Assembly: GCA_965370805.1 (NCBI GenBank)
Contig: CBDUVZ010000084.1
Location: forward strand, 1 to 13,200
From: CBDUVZ01 sp965370805
GTDB taxonomy: Bacteria > Hydrothermota > Tepidihabitantia > Tepidihabitantales > Tepidihabitantaceae
Length of the DNA stretch: 13,200 nt
Reading direction: 5' to 3'
How positions within the stretch are numbered: the first letter of the stretch is position 1; each line of letters opens with the position of its first letter. Shown piece by piece: positions 7,882 through 13,200 of this stretch. The translations under genes and the position numbers were made by a program. The notes under the pieces were generated by a model. It worked only from the letters and a program-made list of their open reading frames with translations. It was not told the DNA's origin and did no database searches.

Positions 7882-7917
7882 GCGAAACGGAGCGGGAACA
7901 CTCCCGATCCGTTTCGC
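7882..7917. terminator. hairpin between convergent genes, probable bidirectional terminator
   Basis: Two 16-nt arms (7882-7897 and 7902-7917) pair with a single mismatch around a 4-nt loop (ACAC). The hairpin lies 15 nt after the outer-membrane protein stop and 14 nt after the rocD stop on the other strand. No T-run follows on either strand, so it may act with Rho or as a 3' stabiliser rather than as a canonical intrinsic terminator. Confidence 0.65.
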
Positions 7918-7931
7918 CGTCACTAGAGCGG

Positions 7932-9131
7932 TTACTTGCCGAGTACGGTGGCTAGCCGTTCCAGTGCCCAGTCCATCTCTTCTTTCGTGATGACCAGCGG
8001 CGGGGCGAAACGAATCACCGTCCCGTGTGTCTCCTTGACCAGGATGCCCAGGTCCATCAGCTTCTCGCAGAACGGCCGGGCCTTGCCGGACTCGGGTTTG
8101 ACTTCGACTCCAACCAGCAGCCCCTTACCCCGGATCTCGGCAATGTGCGGCGAGTTCAGATTCGCGAGTTCTTCCCGCAGGTACTCACCCATCTTAAAGG
8201 AATTCTCGACAAGTCCTTCCTCCAGGGTCACTTCGACGGCAGCTTTACCGACAGCGCAGGCGACCGGGTTTCCTCCAAAAGTAGAGCCGTGGTTCCCGGG
8301 CACGAACACCTCCATCAGCTTCCTGGAAGCCAGGGCACCGGAAACCGGGAAAAGACCGCCACCCAGCGCCTTGCCGACAATCAACACGTCCGGCCTAACG
8401 TCCTCGTACTCATAGCAGAACAGCTTGCCGGTCCGGCCCATCCCGGTCTGGATTTCGTCCGTCATCAACAGCACGTTGTGGGAATCACACAACCACCGCG
8501 CTTCCTTCAGATACCCGTCATCCGGCACGACAATCCCGGCCTCGCCCTGAATCGGTTCGACCATGAAAGCTACCGTATTCCTTGAAATTGCCTGTTCAAG
8601 CGCATCGAGGTCATTGTACCTGACTGTCTTGAAACCGGCTGAGAACGGTCCGAACCCGTCGCGGTACAACTCCTCGGTTGAGAACCCGACAATTGTCGTG
8701 GTGCGGCCGTGGAAGTTGTTGGCGCAGACGATGATTTCAGCCTTGTTTGGCTCCACGCCCTTCCTGGTGTAGCCCCAGCGGCGTGCCAGCTTGATTGCGG
8801 TCTCGACCGCTTCGGCCCCGGTATTCATCAACAGTACCTGGTCGAAGCCGGCCGCCTCGGTCAGGGTCTTGCAGAAAGACCCGAAGGTATCGTGGTGGAA
8901 CGCCCGCGAAGTCAGACACAACCGGTCGCACTGGTCCTTCAGTGCCTTGACTATCTTCGGATGACGATGCCCCTGATTCAGAGCAGAGTAGGACGCAAGC
9001 ATGTCCAGGTACTTCTTCCCTTCGACATCCCAGACCCAGGCGCCTTCGCCCCGGGCGAGAACCACCGGCAGCGGGTGGTAGTTGTAGGCGCTGTGCGTTT
9101 CTGCCAGCCTGATATGTTCCTGCGTATTCAT
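7932..9131 (-). CDS. rocD: ornithine--oxo-acid aminotransferase
   Basis: A PLP enzyme of the class-III aminotransferase family that moves the delta-amino group of ornithine to 2-oxoglutarate, giving glutamate semialdehyde (then P5C and proline or glutamate) in the cytoplasm. At 399 residues it has normal RocD length. Hallmarks: NYHPLPVVLARGEGAWVWDV (17-36), SYSALNQGHRHPKI (47-60), NTGAEAVE (103-110), HGRTTTIVGFS (141-151), EPIQGEAG (192-199), TDEIQTGMGRTG (224-235), the Schiff-base lysine in GKALGGG (Lys254), STFGGNP (283-289) and RFAPP (374-378). The substrate-specific Tyr18, Arg143 and Glu197 correspond to the ornithine-binding Tyr, Arg and Glu of human OAT, which favours RocD over acetylornithine or GABA aminotransferase. 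The ATG follows GGAAG by a few nt. It is monocistronic as far as seen, with its own promoter. Confidence 0.95.
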   Translation of the reverse strand: MNTQEHIRLAETHSAYNYHPLPVVLARGEGAWVWDVEGKKYLDMLASYSALNQGHRHPKIVKALKDQCDRLCLTSRAFHHDTFGSFCKTLTEAAGFDQVLLMNTGAEAVETAIKLARRWGYTRKGVEPNKAEIIVCANNFHGRTTTIVGFSTEELYRDGFGPFSAGFKTVRYNDLDALEQAISRNTVAFMVEPIQGEAGIVVPDDGYLKEARWLCDSHNVLLMTDEIQTGMGRTGKLFCYEYEDVRPDVLIVGKALGGGLFPVSGALASRKLMEVFVPGNHGSTFGGNPVACAVGKAAVEVTLEEGLVENSFKMGEYLREELANLNSPHIAEIRGKGLLVGVEVKPESGKARPFCEKLMDLGILVKETHGTVIRFAPPLVITKEEMDWALERLATVLGK

Positions 9132-9177
9132 GCGGACTTCCTTTCTCCGGCTGTTCGATTATCGCCGGCGGCGCAGC

Positions 9178-9205
9178 ATTCTATTCGCCAGTTTCCGGCT
9201 GTCAA
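9178..9205 (-). promoter_or_regulatory. sigma70-type promoter of rocD
   Basis: On the minus strand, perfect TTGACA (9205-9200), 16 nt, then TAGAAT (9183-9178, five of six). Predicted start near 9171 and a leader of about 40 nt ending in AAAGGAAG before the ATG at 9131. Confidence 0.72.
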
Positions 9206-9232
9206 TACTCCTCGGTCGGCGTAGCGAGCCCC

Positions 9233-9260
9233 TTGAGAAACAGGGCTGCGTGTGTAGAGT
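9233..9260 (+). promoter_or_regulatory. promoter of the membrane zinc-ribbon gene, leaderless type
   Basis: TTGAGA (9233-9238, five of six), 16 nt spacer, then TAGAGT (9255-9260, four of six). The GTG start codon lies 7 nt beyond the -10, so the predicted transcription start is at, or one base before, the start codon. No Shine-Dalgarno is present. It is divergent from the rocD promoter. Confidence 0.55.
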
Positions 9261-9267
9261 ATGACCC

Positions 9268-9843
9268 GTGGTCCGATTCATCCTGACCTGGATTGCAACG
9301 CCCCTGCTCGCGCTCCTGCTCGCCCCGCAACTGGCCGGCATGGTTGTCGCGATCCACCAGGGCGATATCCTCGGATGGCTGGCCCGGACCTCATGGCTGA
9401 CCAGGATCGGTCTGGGGTTGTTCGTGCTGTCAGTCGGACTGGTCGTCGCACTGCGCCGGCGGCCGATCCGCGCCGACTGGATAGCCGGGATTCCGTTCGT
9501 CCGCTTCTGGTCCCGCTACCGCGAGCAGGGAGAAAGAACAGGCGACATCGACCACGAAGGGGTGGTGTGGCGAATCGAAGTCCACGGTTCCGGTCCCCTG
9601 CCGGCATACCGGTCGCCTGATGCTCCTCCGCCCGACCTGCTCGTTCGGATACCCCCACGGTGCCCGAATTGCCGCCACGAACTGACGGAGTCCGGGCACG
9701 GACACGATTACCGCCGGCAATGTCCGGCCTGTGGCTTCGAGACGACGAGTCACCGTAGCTTCCGGCAGGCAGTCGAGCACATTGAGAAACTGGCCCGGCG
9801 CGGATGGAACATGTCCGCCAGGAAACACGCGCAACGGCATTGA
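9268..9843 (+). CDS. membrane-anchored zinc-ribbon protein, unknown function
   Basis: 191 residues. Two hydrophobic segments (about 4-28 and 46-62) make a helical hairpin, followed by RRRPIR on the presumed cytoplasmic side. A soluble region follows: a small beta-like segment (EGVVWRIEVHG, 97-107), a Pro-rich linker (110-130), then a zinc-ribbon with CPNC (Cys132, Cys135) and CPAC (Cys152, Cys155) separated by a His-containing loop (HGHDYRR). The tail is basic (ARRGWNMSARKHAQRH). The ribbon follows a Leu-Leu-Val-Arg-Ile-Pro-Pro-Arg segment, as in small proteins where a ribbon caps a membrane or effector-linked domain. I do not recognise a family; similar short proteins are annotated hypothetical. 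The GTG start is chosen because it gives the full first membrane segment and sits at the predicted transcript start. The stop codon lies inside the -35 of the next gene's promoter. Confidence 0.78.
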   Translation: MVRFILTWIATPLLALLLAPQLAGMVVAIHQGDILGWLARTSWLTRIGLGLFVLSVGLVVALRRRPIRADWIAGIPFVRFWSRYREQGERTGDIDHEGVVWRIEVHGSGPLPAYRSPDAPPPDLLVRIPPRCPNCRHELTESGHGHDYRRQCPACGFETTSHRSFRQAVEHIEKLARRGWNMSARKHAQRH

Positions 9844-9867
9844 CAACCACCTGAGTCTTTCTATACG
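9840..9867 (+). promoter_or_regulatory. probable promoter of the CARDB/Kelch-like secreted protein gene
   Basis: Perfect TTGACA (9840-9845), whose TGA is the stop codon of the zinc-ribbon gene, then 16 nt and TATACG (9862-9867, four of six). The predicted start near 9874 leaves a leader of about 116 nt. An alternative -10, GATAAT at 9902-9907, has no good -35. Confidence 0.5.
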
Positions 9868-9924
9868 GCCCTTGGGTGGAGTTCGGGTTACATCCGCAAC
9901 TGATAATCGTATCCGACCGTGAAT

Positions 9925-9975
9925 CGCAGGGGAATACCTGCGTCGGCATCGGCTCCGCCACAGCGGGCTGATGCC
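9925..9975 (+). other. two potential hairpins in the leader of the CARDB/Kelch-like gene
   Basis: Hairpin one: CGCAGG (9925-9930) pairs perfectly with CCTGCG (9937-9942) over a 6-nt loop. Hairpin two: 9945-9955 pairs with 9965-9975 (11 bp, two G-T pairs) over a 9-nt loop and ends 3 nt before the AAGGAAG ribosome site (9979-9985). They may influence translation or be the terminator of the preceding gene. No known riboswitch was recognised. Confidence 0.35.
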
Positions 9976-9989
9976 CAGAAGGAAGCAAC

Positions 9990-12842
9990 ATGTACAGCAA
10001 AGGTCCGCAAGGCTCCCGAAAGTGGACCGGGAAGCGCCTGCTACTCGGGGCGGTTCTCACGGCCCTGCTGGCGGCAGCCTGTGTCGCCATCTACGTCGGC
10101 GACGTTAACCAGCCGTCCAGCGTCAATCGCGGGACCATCTTCTGGAGCGTCGTTATCGGTACCTGGACTGAAAACACGTTCAACCCGTCGGGCATGGCGC
10201 TCTCGACCCTGCTCCCGACGGACATGTCCGCTCTCCAGTGGATCGTCCGCGACGACGCCGGCAGGGACGTCCAGACGGTAGAAAACACCGAAGTGAATCA
10301 GTACATGAACGACAGCTTCCCGCCACCGCCGGGCTACGTCTGGCACAGCTTCAAGCAGACATCCGCAGACCACGCGGAAAACGGTATCTACATCTGTTCC
10401 CTCGAAGTCAACGTCCCGCTGACCCATCCTCTCGGCAACTACCTGATTGACTACCGGATAAGCGGCTACGGTCACCTGCTCGGCATCGAAACGTGGCGCT
10501 GGAACGAGGACTCCGAACTGGATGTCCCGCTCGAGGTCACCGAGGACGTGCCGGTCGATGTCGGCGTCAGCCGAATCGCCGTGCCGCCGGCAAACGTCGG
10601 GCTGAACGACATCGTGGCACCCGAAGTCGTCGTCAGGAACTATGGGAGCGTCAGTGTGACCTGTGACGTCCGGTTCGTCATCCATGACAGCACCGGCGCA
10701 ACGATCTACGACACAACCGAGACCGGACTGCTCGTACCGGTGGGCGACAGTACGTTCCGGACGTTCACGAAGACGTGGACCGCCGCCCCGCTCGGCGAGT
10801 ACGACCTCCTGTCGCACACCATCCTCACCGGCGACGTCGACCCAAGCAACGACACCGCCGAAGCGACCTGCGCCGTCATCTACACCAACGACGCGGGCGT
10901 CTGCGCCATCAATGCCCCGGTCGGCGGCATATCGGAAGACGACGAGGTCATTCCCGAAGTCGAGGTCGTCAACTACGGCGCTCAACCGGTTACGGTCGGC
11001 GTCCGCTTCGTCATCCGCAACAGCGGCGGCACGGCGGTGTACGACACAACCGAGACCGGTCTCGTGGTTCCGGCGGGCGACACCGTTGTCAACCAGTTCA
11101 CCGCCACCTGGATCGCCACACCGGCAGGCGACTACACCACCGAGTCTCACACTATCCTGGCCGGGGACCAGAACCCCGCCAATGACACCGCAGCAGGCAA
11201 CTTCACCGTCTTCCCGTCCGGCGGAAACCCGGAGGCGGGAATCGTAGCCATCCTGGCACCGGTCGGCGAATACGACACCTCCTTCGCGGTGACGCCGGGC
11301 GTCCAGGTTCGCAACAGCGGCGATGTCGCGGTATCGTTCACCGCCTGGTTTGCGATGACCGACACGACTGCCGACGCCGAAATCTACCGTGACTCCCTTC
11401 CGGTAGCGGACCTGGAAGTCGGCGCTGACTCGATTCTCGACTTCACGCAATGGCCGGGCTCGGCGCTCGAAGGACCCTACACCACGCTCTGCTCCCTGGA
11501 TATCACCGACAACAACCCGGACAACGACACGCTGCACGGCTCGTTCACCATCTCCGCCGGCTCCGGACCCAACTGGCCCGCGGGCTGGCACGAAGTCACC
11601 CAGATGCCGAAGACGCCTTCGGGCAAGGCGGTCAAACGGGGCGGCTGGCTGACACTGAACCAGCAGAACTACCTCATCTACGGAGCCAAGGGATACAAGA
11701 CGACCGACTTCCATTCCTACAACCCGCTGACCGACGCCTGGACCCAACTCACCGGGATGCCGTACGAGAAACACTCGAACCCGAAGTGGGCGAGGAAGGT
11801 CCCGCGCAAAGGCTCCAAGGGCGTTGCCGACGGTGACAACTATGTCTACATCACCCAGGGCAACAACACCCTCGGGTTCTGGCGGTATCAGATCGACACC
11901 GACTCCTGGACCGAGTTGCAGGACGTACCGGTCGGCCCGGACCGGAAGAAAGTGAAGGGCGGCACCGATCTCGCCTACCTGGTGCTGGACGACACCGGCT
12001 GGGTCTACTGTCTGAAAGGCTACCGCTGCGAGTTCTACCGGTACAACACCGAAACCGGACTCTGGTCAGCAGCACTGGCCAACGCACCCACCGGCAAGCG
12101 CGGCAAATGGGGCAAAGGCTCCTGGGTCGTCCACGCCCCGTTCCCAGGGCACGATGCCGTCTACGCCCACAAAGCGAAATACAACGAACTCTGGATATAC
12201 AACGTCGCGGCCGACTCCTGGCACAGCGAACTCGAAGGCATGCCGTTCGTCGGACGGCAGGGCCGCAAGAAGAAATCGAAGGACGGCGGCTGCGGTGCCT
12301 GGTACGAGTACAACATCTACGCGCTTAAGGGCGGCAACACTCAGGAGTTCTGGCAGTACAACGTGCTTGCCGACTCCTGGACCGAACTCGACACCTTGCC
12401 GGCATACGGCACGACCGGCCGCAAGAAGCGGGTGAAATACGGGGCAGACATTGTCAGCGTCGGCTACGATGCCTTCTTCGCGCTCAAAGGCAACAAGACG
12501 GTGGAGTTCTGGCGCTACCGAATCCCGACCGCTGTACCGGCGTCGTATTCCGACCGGAACGGCATCATGGCGGAACGGTCGGCAATCCCCGGCCTGCGGT
12601 TCACGGTCGCACCGAACCCCACAACCGGCGCGGATGCGGCGCTCCGCTACGCGCTACCCCAAGCCGGACCGGCAGCACTGACAATCTGCGACGTAGCCGG
12701 CCGCACAGTACTGAAACGGACGTTCACGCTCGGCCGGAGCGGAACTATCTCGGCAGACCTGAGCAAACTCAGCGCCGGCGTCTATCTCGTCCGGCTCCGG
12801 TCCGCCGGGTTCGAAGCAACCCGCAAGCTGGTAATCCGGTAG
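9990..12842 (+). CDS. secreted CARDB / Kelch-like propeller protein with type IX-like sorting domain
   Basis: A 950-residue exported protein. A basic N-terminus and a hydrophobic stretch (about 17-37) form a signal sequence; Cys31 follows Ala-Ala-Ala, a weak lipobox. Residues about 45-185 are an Ig-like domain. Three CARDB-like adhesion modules follow at about 190-297, 301-407 and 415-522, each ending NPxNDT or similar. Residues about 530-846 are a Kelch-like propeller of six blades with the repeat YALKGNxTxEFWxYxxxxDSWTEL; the first strand (GWHEVTQMP) can close the last blade. Every blade has a Lys/Arg cluster. Residues about 872-950 (APNPTTG, LTICDVAGR, LSAGVYLVRL, TRKLVIR) form a type IX-like C-terminal sorting domain, so surface delivery is likely. 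Function is probably adhesion or ligand binding; no catalytic motif is visible. The ATG follows AAGGAAG by 4 nt. Confidence 0.9.
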   Translation: MYSKGPQGSRKWTGKRLLLGAVLTALLAAACVAIYVGDVNQPSSVNRGTIFWSVVIGTWTENTFNPSGMALSTLLPTDMSALQWIVRDDAGRDVQTVENTEVNQYMNDSFPPPPGYVWHSFKQTSADHAENGIYICSLEVNVPLTHPLGNYLIDYRISGYGHLLGIETWRWNEDSELDVPLEVTEDVPVDVGVSRIAVPPANVGLNDIVAPEVVVRNYGSVSVTCDVRFVIHDSTGATIYDTTETGLLVPVGDSTFRTFTKTWTAAPLGEYDLLSHTILTGDVDPSNDTAEATCAVIYTNDAGVCAINAPVGGISEDDEVIPEVEVVNYGAQPVTVGVRFVIRNSGGTAVYDTTETGLVVPAGDTVVNQFTATWIATPAGDYTTESHTILAGDQNPANDTAAGNFTVFPSGGNPEAGIVAILAPVGEYDTSFAVTPGVQVRNSGDVAVSFTAWFAMTDTTADAEIYRDSLPVADLEVGADSILDFTQWPGSALEGPYTTLCSLDITDNNPDNDTLHGSFTISAGSGPNWPAGWHEVTQMPKTPSGKAVKRGGWLTLNQQNYLIYGAKGYKTTDFHSYNPLTDAWTQLTGMPYEKHSNPKWARKVPRKGSKGVADGDNYVYITQGNNTLGFWRYQIDTDSWTELQDVPVGPDRKKVKGGTDLAYLVLDDTGWVYCLKGYRCEFYRYNTETGLWSAALANAPTGKRGKWGKGSWVVHAPFPGHDAVYAHKAKYNELWIYNVAADSWHSELEGMPFVGRQGRKKKSKDGGCGAWYEYNIYALKGGNTQEFWQYNVLADSWTELDTLPAYGTTGRKKRVKYGADIVSVGYDAFFALKGNKTVEFWRYRIPTAVPASYSDRNGIMAERSAIPGLRFTVAPNPTTGADAALRYALPQAGPAALTICDVAGRTVLKRTFTLGRSGTISADLSKLSAGVYLVRLRSAGFEATRKLVIR

Positions 12843-12870
12843 CGATAAGGAAAGCGAGTTCAGACCCAAA

Positions 12871-12899
12871 CGGCAGGGGCGGCAAAGTCGCCCCTGCCG
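12871..12899 (+). terminator. terminator-like hairpin after the Kelch-like gene
   Basis: A perfect 11-bp GC-rich stem (12871-12881 with 12889-12899) around a 7-nt loop, 28 nt past the stop codon. A short TTTT run occurs at 12913-12916, too far for a textbook intrinsic terminator, but the position fits transcription end. Confidence 0.7.
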
Positions 12900-12928
12900 C
12901 CTGACATCTACCTTTTGACTCCTTCTCT

Positions 12929-13146
12929 CATTCTTCCTGTCATCTTGACGCTCTTGGCAGCTTCCTCATTCGGCGTTCCTCATTCGGCATTCGACATTCC
13001 CTTGGCGCTCTTGGCGGTTGTCCCTTCTACCCTCTGCATTCTGCAATCTGAAATCTCAAATCTGCAATCCGCACTCTTGGCGGTTATCCTTTCCGCATTC
13101 GGCACTCTTCATTCGGCGTTCGACATTCCCTTGGCGCTCTTGGCGG
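12929..13146. repeat. degenerate heptanucleotide repeat blocks with TTGGCGG tails
   Basis: Three blocks of 7-nt units close to CATTCGG: 12967-13001 (five units), 13037-13078 (six units) and 13096-13130 (five units). The first two blocks are in the same 7-nt phase. Blocks one and three share a 37-nt stretch (12981-13017 and 13110-13146) with one mismatch, ending in TTGGCGCTCTTGGCGG. Block two ends in the shorter TTGGCGG. A fourth, diverged copy of the tail is at 12945-12960, preceded by a single unit at 12929. The 358 nt from 12843 to 13200 hold no convincing gene. An open frame through the array translates only to repeated low-complexity hydrophobic residues. Confidence 0.8.
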
Positions 13147-13151
13147 CCTTA

Positions 13152-13162
13152 TATATTATACT
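13152..13162 (+). promoter_or_regulatory. AT-rich -10-like region at the right edge
   Basis: An AT-only stretch within GC-rich DNA contains overlapping -10-like hexamers (TATATT 13152-13157, TATACT 13157-13162). TATACT is five of six to consensus and is followed 7 nt later by an ATG at 13169. No -35 with the 16-nt spacing seen elsewhere is present. It probably serves a gene beginning at or beyond the window edge. Confidence 0.4.
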
Positions 13163-13200
13163 GGGTTCATGAAGTATGATTGTGGGACGCTGTAATGAAG

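Noticed and set aside
7882..7917. Inverted repeat of an insertion element or an attachment site
   Set aside because: The arms are separated by only 4 nt and lie exactly between convergent stop codons, so a terminator hairpin explains them better.
6760..7923. A 387-codon open frame antisense to the outer-membrane protein gene
   Set aside because: It covers the promoter, signal peptide and terminator of a well-supported gene and has no family features.
10041..11774. A 577-codon open frame antisense to the CARDB/Kelch-like gene
   Set aside because: Shadow of a strongly supported gene; Val, Asp, Gly and Arg-rich with no recognisable fold or start signal.
12929..13146. CRISPR array
   Set aside because: The units are 7 nt and degenerate, spacers are not of uniform length or unique, and no cas gene is present.
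12915..13172. An 85-codon open frame on the plus strand across the repeat region
   Set aside because: It is read through the heptad repeats, its sequence is low-complexity and self-repeating, and there is no ribosome site or family resemblance.

Overview
The window is GC-rich (roughly 60% by eye), densely coded bacterial DNA holding eight complete genes, one gene cut by the left edge, and a repeat-rich intergenic tail. The gene content points to a Gram-negative, uncultured lineage of the FCB / candidate-phylum type (for example WOR-3/Stahlbacteria or relatives). The reasons are a DUF2723 (TMEM260-like) membrane glycosyltransferase with TPR repeats, a DUF6588-like outer-membrane protein, PQQ-type and Kelch-type secreted beta-propellers, and a C-terminal type IX-like sorting domain. 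This placement is inferred from family knowledge; no marker gene proves it.

Left half (1-6779, minus strand). One compact operon reads right to left: folP (dihydropteroate synthase with an N-terminal extension), cdaA (diadenylate cyclase), a DUF2723-TPR glycosyltransferase, hypA (nickel chaperone with an odd zinc site), an eight-bladed PQQ-like propeller protein, and the start of another secreted protein. Gaps are 0 to 27 nt and hypA overlaps the propeller gene. A near-consensus promoter ends 5 nt before the folP GTG, so the transcript is probably leaderless.

Middle (6780-9867). A divergent promoter drives a DUF6588-like outer-membrane protein on the plus strand. It converges on rocD (ornithine aminotransferase, minus strand), and a long hairpin between them can serve both strands. 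rocD is divergent from a small membrane-anchored zinc-ribbon protein of unknown role, which also looks leaderless.

Right part (9840-13200). A promoter overlapping the zinc-ribbon stop codon and a leader with two potential hairpins precede a 950-residue secreted protein: Ig-like N-terminus, three CARDB-like domains, a six-bladed Kelch-like propeller with a Lys/Arg cluster in every blade, and a type IX-like sorting domain. A terminator hairpin follows. The last 300 nt hold no convincing gene but contain blocks of degenerate heptanucleotide repeats, each ending in a TTGGCGG-type tail, then an AT-rich promoter-like stretch at the edge.

The most distinctive signals are these. Five promoter candidates all have exactly 16 nt between the -35 and -10 hexamers, two of them ending at SD-less GTG starts. 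A phased 7-nt repeat array lies at the right end. A ring of basic clusters decorates the Kelch-like propeller. No known defence system, CRISPR array, insertion sequence, tRNA or rRNA was seen.
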